Origin: Xanthomonas sp. CFBP 8443
GTDB taxonomy: Bacteria > Pseudomonadota > Gammaproteobacteria > Xanthomonadales > Xanthomonadaceae
Assembly (NCBI RefSeq): GCF_025666195.1
Contig: NZ_CP102592.1
Span: 4,092,001 to 4,156,000, forward strand
Reading direction: 5' to 3'
DNA length: 64,000 nucleotides
The notes beneath the pieces were generated by a model. That model was not told where the DNA came from. It saw nothing but the letters and a program-made list of their open reading frames with translations, and did not search any database. Below, one piece after another: positions 10,332 through 21,402 of this stretch (position 1 is the first letter of the stretch; every line of letters starts with the position of its first letter). The position numbers and the translations under genes were made by a program.

Positions 10332-11444
10332 TTGCGCATCCTGTTCGTCGGCGACGAAGCGAGCCTGCCGGCCGAAGTCACCGAATACATCCGCGAATTG
10401 GGCGAGGACTGGCAGGTCCAGACCGTGACCGACGGCAATGCCGCCATCGCCGCCGCCGCGACCGTGCAGCTGGATGCGGTGATCGCCGCGCCGGCGCTGC
10501 CGGACCTGACCACGGCCACCCTGCTCGGCCAGATCCGCACGCTGAGTCCGGAGACCATCCGCATCGCGCTGATCGAGGCGGAGCAGAGCAATCGCGCGCC
10601 CCCGGCACGGATCATCGGCGTGGCGCATCGGTTCCTGCCGCTGCCGCTGTCGCCGGAGATGCTGCTCGAGGCGGTCACCAGCATCGAGGAACTGCAGGAG
10701 CTGCTCGGCAACCCGATCCTGCGCGCCAGCATCGGCCGCATCGAGAAACTGCCGTCGCCGCCGCATCTGTACCTGAGCCTGATGCACGCACTGGAACAGG
10801 ACGACGGCAGCAATGCCGCCGACCTGGCCAAGCTGGTCTCGGCCGATCCGGCGATCGCGGCCAAGGTGCTGCAGCTGTGCAACTCGGCGTACTTCTCCAA
10901 CGGCCGCACGATGTCCGACCTGCGCACCGCGGTGACCCGGCTGGGCATCGCCACCTTGCGCGACCTGGTCCTGGCCAGCGAAGTGTTCTCGGTGCAGGCG
11001 CTGTCCAACGCCGAACGCAATGCGCTGCAGCAGCGCTCGCTGCTGGCCTCGAAGCTGGCCTCGAAGATGCTGCCGTCCTCCAGCGCCGAACTCGGCGCGA
11101 CCGCGGCATTGCTGGCCGACATCGGCCTGCTGCTGCCGGGCATCCGCAACGAGCGCGAGCCGGTCGACCCGAACGACGATCGCCCCGGCCATGCCGAGGC
11201 CGGCGCCTATCTGCTCGGCCTGTGGGGCCTGCCGATGCCCATCATCGAGGCGGTGGCGTTCCACCGCCAGCCGCAACGCTCCAGCACGCGCAGCTTCTGG
11301 GTCACCGGCGCGGTGCACGTAGCGATGGCCTTGGCCAGCGGCACGGAGATCGACGAGGACTACCTGGCCAAGACCGGCGTGCTGAACAAGCTGCCGACCT
11401 GGCGTGAGCAGGCGGAAAGCCTGATGGGGCTGACTTCGGCGTAG
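10332..11444 (+). CDS. Pseudo-receiver plus HDOD domain signalling protein
   Basis: About 370 residues in two parts. Residues 1-115 resemble a CheY-like receiver (RILFVGDEASLP, then the LDAVIAAPALPDL strand), but the expected phospho-acceptor Asp position appears to be Ala, so phosphorylation is unlikely. Residues about 140-340 are an HDOD domain (LSLMHALEQDDG, LVSADPAIAAKVLQLCNSAYF, VAFHRQPQ), a relative of HD phosphohydrolases used in signalling. TTG at 10332 is preferred because a G-rich ribosome site (ggggga) lies upstream and the product then starts directly at the receiver fold. An open frame continues to a TTG at 10263. Confidence 0.8.
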   Translation: MRILFVGDEASLPAEVTEYIRELGEDWQVQTVTDGNAAIAAAATVQLDAVIAAPALPDLTTATLLGQIRTLSPETIRIALIEAEQSNRAPPARIIGVAHRFLPLPLSPEMLLEAVTSIEELQELLGNPILRASIGRIEKLPSPPHLYLSLMHALEQDDGSNAADLAKLVSADPAIAAKVLQLCNSAYFSNGRTMSDLRTAVTRLGIATLRDLVLASEVFSVQALSNAERNALQQRSLLASKLASKMLPSSSAELGATAALLADIGLLLPGIRNEREPVDPNDDRPGHAEAGAYLLGLWGLPMPIIEAVAFHRQPQRSSTRSFWVTGAVHVAMALASGTEIDEDYLAKTGVLNKLPTWREQAESLMGLTSA

Positions 11445-11766
11445 CGCCGCGTCGGCTGCCCTCGCAGCACAAGACGCCTCCCGGGGCTGGTTTCGCCGCC
11501 AGGACGACCCGACATCGCAATTGACGCATGAGCGGCAGCGCAACGCTGCCGCTGCCGATGGTCTTTGCCGACGCTACCGATGCACATGTACCCGCCATCG
11601 GCGCGAGCGGCCCAAGGGACTGACAGCCCGGCTTCCCGATGTCCGCATCCGCCGTGTTCGTCAACAACTGGCGCGCCACCGATTCCTCGTGCGCGGCGTC
11701 GGCGCCATGCCAGCTTGTGCAGCGACACCTGCTGGACACGGATTTCGAGCGTTCCCGGCGCAGCCG

Positions 11767-11832
11767 TTGTGGGACGACTTCAGTCGCGACGCGCTACCGG
11801 GAATGCCCGTCGCGGCTGAAGCCGCTCCTACA
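11767..11832. repeat. REP pair (inverted)
   Basis: A degenerate left copy (gtgggacgacttcagtcgcg) faces an intact right copy (gtcggctgaagccgctcctac-like; the sequence gaagccgctcctaca is exact at 11818-11832). The right copy contains the same gaagccg-CT-cctaca string that the IS110-type element occupies near 50.65 kb. Confidence 0.75.
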
Positions 11833-11883
11833 AAACAACTTCTCGCGCATCGCCCGCCGCCGCGATCGGCGGATATCGCGGAC

Positions 11884-11916
11884 AAAAAAAGACGGGCCTT
11901 GCGGCCCGTCTTTTTT
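11884..11916. terminator. Bidirectional intrinsic terminator
   Basis: An 8-bp stem, gacgggcc/ggcccgtc, with a TTGC loop, flanked by seven A on the left and six T on the right. It works on the minus strand for the TonB receptor, 20 bp after its stop, and also on the plus strand. Confidence 0.9.
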
Positions 11917-11936
11917 ATTACTCAGACGCCGGTGGA

Positions 11937-14813
11937 TCAGAAGCGCTGGGTGTACTTCATGTAGAGCATGCGGCCGATGTCGAAGCTTCCGTTGTAGGAG
12001 AAGTTCGAGTTCGGCTGGCTGTACATGATCGGGCCTTCGTGGTTGAACACGTTGTTGGCACCCAGCGACACGGTGGCATCCCACGGCGCGTTGTAGCGGA
12101 CCTGCACGTCATGGAAGGTGTTGGAACCGACCGTGCGCGACGGCTGCTCCAGCGTGTACGCCGAGGTGAAGCCCGGCTCGTTGCACTCCGAACCGCCTTC
12201 CAGATCGTACGCACATGCCTCGCGCAGACCGGAGTAGTAACGCACGCCCCAGTTGACGCCGAAGTTGCCGTAGCTCCAATCCACGTTCAGGTTGGAACGG
12301 ACGCGGAAGTTGGAACCCCAGTCGCTGCTGCCCCAGCCGTTGCGCTGTTCGACCGGCGTTTCCGACTCGTTGTCGCGCTTGTATTCCTGGTAGTCCACGT
12401 AGGTGGTCTTCCAGTCGAACACGAAGTTGCCGAAGCCGGTGTCGGTCAGGCGATAGCGCACGCCCAGATCGTAGCCCGCGGTTTCCTGGTAGCCGCCGTT
12501 GATCAGCGTACGGGTCACGTCGGTGACCTGGCCGCTGGTGGCGTCACGCACGAAACGGTCGCAGGCCGCGCCGATGTTCTGCACGTAGCACTGGTTGAGG
12601 ATGGAGGTGACCGACTCGGCGGCGATGACGTCGTCGATGCGGATCTTCCACCAGTCCAGGCTGATGTCCAGGCCGTTCACGTAGCCCGGGCTGTAGACCA
12701 GGCCCAGCGTGTAGGTCTTGGAGGTTTCCGGCAGCAGCTCCGGGCTGGAGCCGGACAGGTACGCGTAGTTCGACTGCGACCCGGGGCCGCTGGCGTCCAC
12801 GCCACCGGAGGCTTCCTGGCGGAAGTTCGCCGGCACCACGGCGCCGCAGCGCCCGGCCACGCCCGCGTTGCGGGTCGCCGCACCGAACAGGGTGTCGCAC
12901 GGATCGGTGTAGGAGTCGAAGGTCTCCGAGGTACCGCCGTACAGATCCGACACGGTCGGCGCACGGAAGCCGGTGGCGTAGGTGCCGCGCACCAGCAGGT
13001 CGTCGATCGGCTTCCACTTCAGGCCGAACTTGCTGTTGGTGGTGTCGCCGAAGGTGTCGTAGTCGGAGTAGCGGCCGGCCACGTCGAACGACAGTTCCTT
13101 GGCGAACGGCATGTCGGCCAGCACCGGGATGTTGAACTCCAGGTACACCTCGTCCAGCGAGTAGCCGCCCTTGGTCGGCGCGCCGGCCAGGTCGGTGCTC
13201 AGGCCGGACTGCAGCAGCGCGTCGGGATCGTAGCGCGCGTCTTCGCTGCGGTGCTCGATACCCGCGGCCATCGCCAGGTCGCCGGCCGGCAGCGCCATGA
13301 TGGTGCCGCTGAGGTTGGCGCTGTAGACCTTGGTGGTGCTCACCGAGGTGTCGTGCGACGGCAGGAACAGGTAGGCCTGCAGGGCCGGATCGGCCAGCGA
13401 GCCGGCACCGGTGGCGCCGTTCGGCAACAGCGGGTTCCACGGCATGCAACCGGCGATCACGTTGCCGGCCGAGCCGCACTTGACCACGCCGTCGCTGTCC
13501 AGGAACGACGGGCCGACCGCGTTCTGCACATTCGGCACGAACAGGTTGCCGGTGCCGGTCTTGGTGCCCTTGTTGCGGTTGTAGACGTAGCCGACGTCCC
13601 AATCCCAGTAGTTGTCGCCCAACTGGAACGACCCTTCGAGCCCGCCGCTGAAGCGGAAGGTGTTCAGCTCCGAACGGGTCTGGCGCGGCACCTCCCAGGT
13701 ACGACGCATGAAATCGACGTCCTGGCCCGGCAGCGGATTGAAGTAGCTCTCGCCCGACAGCGGGCTGTCGAAGGCGACCGAACGGTACGGATAGCCGGCG
13801 ATCTGCTGCAGCGTCTCGCGCTCGGTGTACAGCACGCTGGCGGTACCGCGGACGTTGTCGGTGAAATCGAAGTTGCCGTTGGCGAACACCGAGCGGCGCT
13901 CGATCCCGGTCTGCAGGAACATCTGCTGGCTCGGGTTGGACAGGTCGGCGTTGCTGAAGTCGTGGTAGTCGGCGAAGTTGCGCGGGTTGCCGCCCGGGTT
14001 CAGCGAATACATGTTGCCGGAACCGTCGATCAGCACGCCCTTCTCGCTGATCGCGCTCCAGCCGTTGGCGTCGGCGTCGGTCGGAACCGGGTGGAAGTAG
14101 CCGTTCGGCGAGGCGCTGTAGTCGCGATCCTTGGCGTAGACCGGATCTTCCTTGCTGTACTCGGCGCCCAGGGTCAGCGAACCGCGATCGTTGCTGGCGC
14201 CGTAGACGAAGTTGTAGGTTTCCTTGTGGCCGTCGCCCTGGCCGTACTGGCCGACGTAGGCGCTGGCTTCCAGACCGTCGAAGTTCTTGCGGGTGATCAC
14301 GTTGATCACGCCGGCGATGGCGTCGGAGCCGTACAGCGCCGATGCGCCGTCGGTCAGCACTTCCACGCGCTCGACCATCGAGGTCGGAATCGAAGCCAGA
14401 TCGGTGTAGCCGCCGGAGCTGACGCCCATGCGCTTGCCGTCCAGCAGCACCAGGGTGCGCTGCGGGCCGAGGTTGCGCAGATCGACGTACTGGCCGCCGA
14501 CTTCTTCGCCCGAGGACAGCGCGTCGGCGCGGCTGATCGCCGGCGAACCGGTCGCGGACAGGTTCTGCACGATATCGGCGACGCTGGTGTAGCCCTGCTT
14601 CTCGATATCGGCACGCTGCAGCGCGATCACCGGCTGCGCGGTCTCGGAACTCGCCTGACGGATGCGCGAACCGGTGACCTCGATGCGGTCGAGGTTGGTC
14701 GGGTTGCCATCGGTGGCGGTGGACTCTTGCGCGCCGGCAATGGCCGGCGTCAACGCGATCGCGATGCTGGCGGGCAACAGGCCCAGCCGCACTGCGGAAG
14801 TGCGAAGGTTCAT
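11937..14813 (-). CDS. TonB-dependent outer-membrane receptor
   Basis: 958 residues: signal peptide (cleaved after about residue 28 in TPAIAGAQ), then the plug domain with IEVTGSRIR, LVLLDGKRMG, VERVEVLTDGASALYGSDA and GVINVITRK, then a long beta-barrel ending in MLYMKYTQRF with the C-terminal aromatic residue needed for barrel assembly. Such receptors import siderophores, vitamins or oligosaccharides using TonB energy; the ligand is not evident. The start ATG at 14813 follows GGAGAG. An AraC regulator lies 48 bp upstream in the same direction, so it may share a transcript with or control this gene. An intrinsic terminator follows. Confidence 0.93.
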   Translation of the reverse strand: MNLRTSAVRLGLLPASIAIALTPAIAGAQESTATDGNPTNLDRIEVTGSRIRQASSETAQPVIALQRADIEKQGYTSVADIVQNLSATGSPAISRADALSSGEEVGGQYVDLRNLGPQRTLVLLDGKRMGVSSGGYTDLASIPTSMVERVEVLTDGASALYGSDAIAGVINVITRKNFDGLEASAYVGQYGQGDGHKETYNFVYGASNDRGSLTLGAEYSKEDPVYAKDRDYSASPNGYFHPVPTDADANGWSAISEKGVLIDGSGNMYSLNPGGNPRNFADYHDFSNADLSNPSQQMFLQTGIERRSVFANGNFDFTDNVRGTASVLYTERETLQQIAGYPYRSVAFDSPLSGESYFNPLPGQDVDFMRRTWEVPRQTRSELNTFRFSGGLEGSFQLGDNYWDWDVGYVYNRNKGTKTGTGNLFVPNVQNAVGPSFLDSDGVVKCGSAGNVIAGCMPWNPLLPNGATGAGSLADPALQAYLFLPSHDTSVSTTKVYSANLSGTIMALPAGDLAMAAGIEHRSEDARYDPDALLQSGLSTDLAGAPTKGGYSLDEVYLEFNIPVLADMPFAKELSFDVAGRYSDYDTFGDTTNSKFGLKWKPIDDLLVRGTYATGFRAPTVSDLYGGTSETFDSYTDPCDTLFGAATRNAGVAGRCGAVVPANFRQEASGGVDASGPGSQSNYAYLSGSSPELLPETSKTYTLGLVYSPGYVNGLDISLDWWKIRIDDVIAAESVTSILNQCYVQNIGAACDRFVRDATSGQVTDVTRTLINGGYQETAGYDLGVRYRLTDTGFGNFVFDWKTTYVDYQEYKRDNESETPVEQRNGWGSSDWGSNFRVRSNLNVDWSYGNFGVNWGVRYYSGLREACAYDLEGGSECNEPGFTSAYTLEQPSRTVGSNTFHDVQVRYNAPWDATVSLGANNVFNHEGPIMYSQPNSNFSYNGSFDIGRMLYMKYTQRF

Positions 14814-14861
14814 CAATCTCTCCAGGGTAACGTTAGGGGCGTGTTAAGCGCCCTCGGCACG

Positions 14862-15758
14862 TTACGTTCCGGTGAGCATGGCTGCTTTGCCGCGGCCGTT
14901 CGCAGACTTTGCCGAATCTGGCGGCACCGCCGTCTCTTGTCGATATTGCGAAGCGGAGACGCCGAAGCGCGCACGGAAGGCGCGGGCGAAACTGCAGCAG
15001 TTGTCGAAACCGCTGGCCGCGGCGACCTCGCCGATCATCATCGTGGTGTCGCGCAGCAGATCCGCGGCGCGTTCCAGCCGCAACCGCGCCGACAACGCCT
15101 GCGGGCTTTCCTCATACAGGCTCTGGAAGGTCTTGGACAGATACCAGCTGGAGAAGTTGGTCAGTTCGGCCAGTTCGCTGATCCGCACCACGCGGTCGCG
15201 GTGCCCTTCCAGGTACAGATGCGCGCGCTGCATGCGCCCGAACACCTGGCGCTTGCGTATCCGCGAACGGCCCGGGCACCGCTGCACGCGGTGCGACAGC
15301 TCGTCCTGCATCGAGGCCAGGTGCAGCAGCACCGGGCGCATCGCCAGCACGTCGCCCGGCCGCGCCGCGGCCTGCCGCCACAGCCGCAGCGCGATCCGCG
15401 CCTCGCGCGCCGGCAGCAGGCCGCGGCCGGTGTACAGGGTCGCGTCGGCCATGCGTCCCAGCGCCTTCAACGCATCGGCGTCCAGGCTCAGGCCGATGCA
15501 CAGGCCATCGCGATCGGCCTGCACCAGCGGCCGCGAATCGCGCTCGAACGCCAGCCACTGGCCGCGGCGCAGTTCGAAGCGGCCTTCCTTGGCCTCGATC
15601 CAGGCGCTGCCGCGCAGCTGGATCCACACCGTGAACGCGGCAGCCGAGGCCTGCAGGCTGCCCAGTCGCGCCGCGCCCAGGCAGGCCGACCCGCTCGGCG
15701 CGTCCTCGTTGTCCAGAATCCGTTGTTGCCCACGATCGGCCATGAACACGTGCCGCAT
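14862..15758 (-). CDS. AraC family transcriptional regulator
   Basis: About 298 residues. The N-terminal cupin-like sensor region (AFTVWIQLRGSAWIEAKEG, LRRGQWLAFE) precedes a C-terminal double helix-turn-helix at about residues 185-285 (ISELAELTNFSSWYLSKTF, MIGEVAAASGFDNCCSFARA, FRARFGVSASQYR), the AraC/XylS signature. The ATG at 15756-15758 is my choice; a GTG three codons upstream is possible and neither has a strong ribosome site. It lies immediately upstream of the TonB receptor on the same strand, so the receptor is the obvious target. Inducer unknown. Confidence 0.88.
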   Translation of the reverse strand: MRHVFMADRGQQRILDNEDAPSGSACLGAARLGSLQASAAAFTVWIQLRGSAWIEAKEGRFELRRGQWLAFERDSRPLVQADRDGLCIGLSLDADALKALGRMADATLYTGRGLLPAREARIALRLWRQAAARPGDVLAMRPVLLHLASMQDELSHRVQRCPGRSRIRKRQVFGRMQRAHLYLEGHRDRVVRISELAELTNFSSWYLSKTFQSLYEESPQALSARLRLERAADLLRDTTMMIGEVAAASGFDNCCSFARAFRARFGVSASQYRQETAVPPDSAKSANGRGKAAMLTGT

Positions 15759-15879
15759 CCGACGCACCCGCTTTGCTTGAACCGGCGCGCAGTCTTGCCG
15801 GATGTGGCGGCAGGGTCAGGACGATGTGGCGATGTTTGTCCGAAATCGGCACGAAGCCGTCACGAACAACTTACGATGC

Positions 15880-18210
15880 TCATTTTCCCTTGTGCGGCAA
15901 CCACTTGGAGGTCACCACCGAAAACCAGCCGGCGCTCTCGGGCATGCGCATGAAGCCGATGTCGCTACCATCCTCCACCGCCAGCGACGCATACACGTCG
16001 CCGCTGTGCGGATCGATGCTGAAGCCATTGACCGAACTGAGCCGGTCGCGGTCTAGGCACACGCTGTCGCCGAGCCCGCCACCGATCCGCGCCAGCCGGC
16101 TGGCGCACTCGCCGGTCGGGAACAGATAGCGCACCTCGCCGGCAGCGCCGATCGCCCAGGTCCGGTAGCGCCACAGCGACGGCACCGCTGTGTCGACCGC
16201 CGCCACGCTGGCCGGGCTCAGCGCGGCATCGGCGCGCCACAGGCCGCTGCGCGCCATTCGGGTGAACAGCACCTGCCCGCCGTGCGGATCCATGCGCAGC
16301 TGCGAGACGTCGTCCAGCGCGGCCAGCCGCCGCCACGGCAGGCTGCGCCGGTCGTACAGCTGCAGGCGGGTGCGCCCGTTCTCGCCGAGCAGCACCAGCA
16401 ACTGCGCCGGATCGGCGGTGTACAGCGCCTGCAGCGGCTCGCCGGACGGCACCGGCAGGGGCACGACGCTGCCCGACTGCGGCCGCACTTCGTAGATCAC
16501 CGAGCGTCCCTGCGCGTCGCGGCCGCTGACCAGCAGCGACTGGCTGTCGGCCGACCACGCCGGCGGCTGCCGGTTTTCAGGGCGCAGCCCTTCGATCAGG
16601 CGCAGCGATTGCGGTCGGGTCACGTCGCCCCACCACAGCGCGTAGCTGCCGGAGCGGTCGGAGGTGAAGACCAACTGGCGACCATCGGGCGCGATCACCG
16701 GCTGGCCGTCGCGCCCGGTGGAGGCGAACAGGCGCTGGCTGTCGCGCTTGCCGCGGCCATCGCCGGCGGCGATGCGATACAGCGCGAACTGCGGGCGCCG
16801 GTGCACGAAGCCCAGGCGCCCGCCGTCGCGCGACAGGGTCGGCGACTGCGCGTCGCCCAGGTCCAGATCGCGCAGGCGCCGCGAGGCGGTGTCCAGCCGG
16901 TACAGGCGGGTCTCGCTGTCGACCCGGCGTCCGAACACGATGCCGCGGCCGTCCTGGGTCCAGTCCCAACCACGGATCTCGGCGAACTCGCGGGTCAGCG
17001 GCTCGGCGCGGCCACCCGCGGCTGGGATCCGCCACAGGCCGCCCATCTGCGGGTTGCGCACGAACGCGATCCACTGCCCGTCGGGGGAATAGCGCGGCAT
17101 GTAGTCGAACTCGCCGGCGGCGACCGTGTAGGACAGCGCGCGCCAGCGGCCGCTGGCCAGGTCGAGCACGCGGATCCCGCGGCCGGGTTGGCGCCCGGTC
17201 ATGCTGCCGAACAGCAGCCCGCGCCCGTCCGGGGTCCAGGCGAAGCTGAGCAGCTCGGTGCCGTCGCAGCGCACCGCCGGGCGCGCCGCGCGATGCCCAT
17301 CGGCGGCCGCCACCATCACCTGGCACTGGCCGTCCGGTCCGAGCCGGGCGAAGGCGATGCGGCCGCCGTCCGGCGACCAGGCCGGCAGGCGGTCGGAATA
17401 GCCCGTGCCCGGCACCAGCAGCGGACGCGGCGGCGCGCTGCCGGCGGCACGGCCGGTCGCCTGTACCAGCAGTTGCGTGCCGCCGCGACCCTCGATCCCG
17501 GCGGCATACACCACCTGGGTGCCGTCCGGCGACAAGGCCGGCTCCAGTTCGAAGCCCGGCATCGTGGTGATCAGCCGGTACGGCCGCTCCGGGCTGCCGA
17601 CCACCCGCTCCTGCTCGCCGTCGACCGGATCCGCAACACCATGCGGCAGCCACCACAGCAGCATCGCCAGCAGCATCACGCCGGCCCCGGCGACGGCGGC
17701 CAGCGCCACCTGCACGCGGCGCGGCGGCGGGCGTGGCGCAGGCGGCACCACGGCCGGCGGCGGCAACGCGGCGGCAGGCGGCTCGGCGGCGGCGGGTCCG
17801 CCGTCGGCCAGCGCCGCAGCGGCCAGCGCAGGCGCGTCCGCCTCCACCTCCGGCAACGCCTGCACCGGCGCCACCAGCCGATAGCCGGTCTTGGCCAGGG
17901 TCTCGATGTAGGCCGGCGCGTCGTCCTTGGCGCCGGCGGCGAAGGCCTTGCGCAACTGGGTGACGGCCTGGGTCACCACATCGTTGGTCGGCAACGTGTC
18001 CGGCCACACCTGGGCCAGCAGCGTCTCGCGCTCCACCACCTGCCCCGGTTGCGCCAGCAGCACGCGCAGCACGCCCATCGCCTTGGGCGTGAGCCGCTGC
18101 GGCCGGCGCGCGCGCGGCGCATGCACTTCGCGCAGCGACAGCAGCACCAGGCAGTCGCCGACCTGCATCCGGTCGGGAAGCGGCGGGGTGGCGGGGGATG
18201 GCGAGGACAT
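15880..18210 (-). CDS. ToxR/CadC-type membrane regulator with periplasmic TolB-like propeller
   Basis: 776 residues in three parts. Residues about 15-115 are a winged-helix OmpR/CadC DNA-binding domain (LTPKAMGVLRVLLAQPGQVV, LAQVWPD, YIETLAKTGYRLV). A Pro/Ala-rich linker leads to one membrane helix at about 168-188. The remainder carries repeated PD40/TolB-type blades (ALSPDGTQVVYAA, AWSPDGGRIAFAR, RYSPDGQWIAFVR, IAPDGRQLVFTSD, AWSADSQSLLVSG), a beta-propeller placed outside the membrane. Such proteins sense periplasmic conditions and act directly on DNA without a kinase. The target is unknown. The start at 18210 has no clear ribosome site. Confidence 0.87.
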   Translation of the reverse strand: MSSPSPATPPLPDRMQVGDCLVLLSLREVHAPRARRPQRLTPKAMGVLRVLLAQPGQVVERETLLAQVWPDTLPTNDVVTQAVTQLRKAFAAGAKDDAPAYIETLAKTGYRLVAPVQALPEVEADAPALAAAALADGGPAAAEPPAAALPPPAVVPPAPRPPPRRVQVALAAVAGAGVMLLAMLLWWLPHGVADPVDGEQERVVGSPERPYRLITTMPGFELEPALSPDGTQVVYAAGIEGRGGTQLLVQATGRAAGSAPPRPLLVPGTGYSDRLPAWSPDGGRIAFARLGPDGQCQVMVAAADGHRAARPAVRCDGTELLSFAWTPDGRGLLFGSMTGRQPGRGIRVLDLASGRWRALSYTVAAGEFDYMPRYSPDGQWIAFVRNPQMGGLWRIPAAGGRAEPLTREFAEIRGWDWTQDGRGIVFGRRVDSETRLYRLDTASRRLRDLDLGDAQSPTLSRDGGRLGFVHRRPQFALYRIAAGDGRGKRDSQRLFASTGRDGQPVIAPDGRQLVFTSDRSGSYALWWGDVTRPQSLRLIEGLRPENRQPPAWSADSQSLLVSGRDAQGRSVIYEVRPQSGSVVPLPVPSGEPLQALYTADPAQLLVLLGENGRTRLQLYDRRSLPWRRLAALDDVSQLRMDPHGGQVLFTRMARSGLWRADAALSPASVAAVDTAVPSLWRYRTWAIGAAGEVRYLFPTGECASRLARIGGGLGDSVCLDRDRLSSVNGFSIDPHSGDVYASLAVEDGSDIGFMRMPESAGWFSVVTSKWLPHKGK

Positions 18211-18349
18211 GCGCGACTAAGGCAACGACGATCTGCGATGGGGTGGGAACCACGTCACGGCGCGGAGGCGCCATGTGGCGCCAACGGGCAGATTCGGCAA
18301 ACCAATGCGACGAATGCAGCCAGGCGTGGCGACGCCGACAAATTCTACC

Positions 18350-18458
18350 CTAGTCGTTGCCGCCGCCAATCGCGGCGAAGCAACTACAGGCTCTCTCTCC
18401 GCCGACGACGCTCACATAAACGCTGCAAGATTACGCGCCCACTTGGCGCGTTTTTTTT
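18350..18458 (+). ncRNA. Candidate small RNA with intrinsic terminator
   Basis: A plus-strand intrinsic terminator at 18433-18458 has no coding gene upstream of it, because both neighbours are on the minus strand. Before it lies a strong hairpin at 18356-18384 (gttgccgccg / cggcg-aa-gcaac arms), then a pyrimidine-rich single-stranded stretch ctctctctcc at about 18391-18400. A -10-like TACCCT at about 18346-18351 fits a start near 18356. Hairpin, open linker and terminator is the usual layout of a trans-acting sRNA of about 100 nt. No known family recognised. Confidence 0.42.
18433..18458 (+). terminator. Intrinsic terminator on the plus strand
   Basis: Stem acgcgcc/ggcgcgt followed by eight T. 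It points away from the minus-strand ion-channel-like gene that ends at 18468, so it serves another transcript, probably the candidate sRNA. Confidence 0.8.
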
Positions 18459-18467
18459 AGCTGCGAT

Positions 18468-19133
18468 TCAGGCTTTCGGTTTGTGCGTGATGGTGAGCCC
18501 AATCAGCCGCGACACCACCAGCGCGATGTACATCACCCCGGCGAACTGTTCGAGCATGACCAGCGAACGCGCCAGCGGCTTCACCGGCACCACATCGCTC
18601 AAGCCCACTCCGGACAGCACGCTGAAGCTCAAGTACAGCAGTTCCATCCAGGTTCTGGGCGAGGACGCGTCCACCGCGGCGGTGAAGCTGCCGGGCAGCC
18701 ACTGCTGGCACACCGAGAACGCGAAGGCGAACGCCCATGCCAGCAGCGTGAAGGTCGCGCCGGCCGCATACAGTTCGTCGCGGGTGACCTCGTGGTCCTG
18801 CAGCATGTAGGCGATCAGGCTGACCGCGGTATAGAAGTACAACAGGCTTTCCAGCAACTGCGCGAATGCGCCGAGTGTCACGCTGTCGAGCATGGCCGCC
18901 GCGATCGACAGCACCACCGACGGCACCGCCAGGCACCAGGCGATCCACAGCATCGACGGGCTGCGGTTGACCACCCACACCGCCAGCGCCAACACCACGA
19001 TGCCGAACGCGCCGAACAGGGCGCGCCCGGCCGCGGTGTCTTCCATCAGCGGATACAGCAGCAATCCCAGCAATTGCACGCCCAGCAGCAACGCGGACGG
19101 GTGGCGGCGCAAGGCGAGCGCGTAGCGGAGCAT
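18468..19133 (-). CDS. Ion-channel-like membrane protein (Ion_trans_2 type, degenerate filter)
   Basis: 221 residues with about six hydrophobic helices. The last two flank a pore-loop-like segment (YLSFSVLSGVGLSDVVPV) in the position of the K+-channel selectivity filter TVGYGD, but here it reads SGVGLSD, so K+ selectivity is doubtful. Proteins of this type are often annotated as two-transmembrane ion-channel family in xanthomonads. The start ATG at 19133 (MLRYALALRR) is chosen because the upstream residues are not conserved-looking. It sits between the ToxR-type regulator and thiC without obvious links. Confidence 0.7.
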   Translation of the reverse strand: MLRYALALRRHPSALLLGVQLLGLLLYPLMEDTAAGRALFGAFGIVVLALAVWVVNRSPSMLWIAWCLAVPSVVLSIAAAMLDSVTLGAFAQLLESLLYFYTAVSLIAYMLQDHEVTRDELYAAGATFTLLAWAFAFAFSVCQQWLPGSFTAAVDASSPRTWMELLYLSFSVLSGVGLSDVVPVKPLARSLVMLEQFAGVMYIALVVSRLIGLTITHKPKA

Positions 19134-19199
19134 GCTGAATTCCGAAGGTGACGTGCGCGCATCATAGACAAGCGCACGCCACCACGGCGGCACGCGGCG

Positions 19200-21260
<2,061 letters not shown>

Positions 21261-21402
21261 ACGGATTAGAGCACGAAACGCGCAGCGTCCCAACTCCGTC
21301 CCGCCATGCGCCGAACGCAGGCCGCTTCGCTGACGCCGATCTGGACGCAGCCACACCCGCCGGCCATGATGCGCCCCCAATCCCGACCGGACACTACCGA
21401 CC

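Larger units (their letters stand above)
11445..11936. other. Intergenic region with REP pair and terminator
   Basis: Between the HDOD gene and the convergent TonB receptor there is no convincing gene. It contains a REP pair at 11767-11832 and a strong bidirectional terminator at 11884-11916. Confidence 0.6.

Noticed and set aside
12039..15953. 1304-codon open frame on the plus strand
   Set aside because: It is antisense to the TonB receptor and the AraC gene, has no recognisable domain, and has the His/Arg/Gly/Val-rich composition typical of antisense frames in GC-rich DNA.
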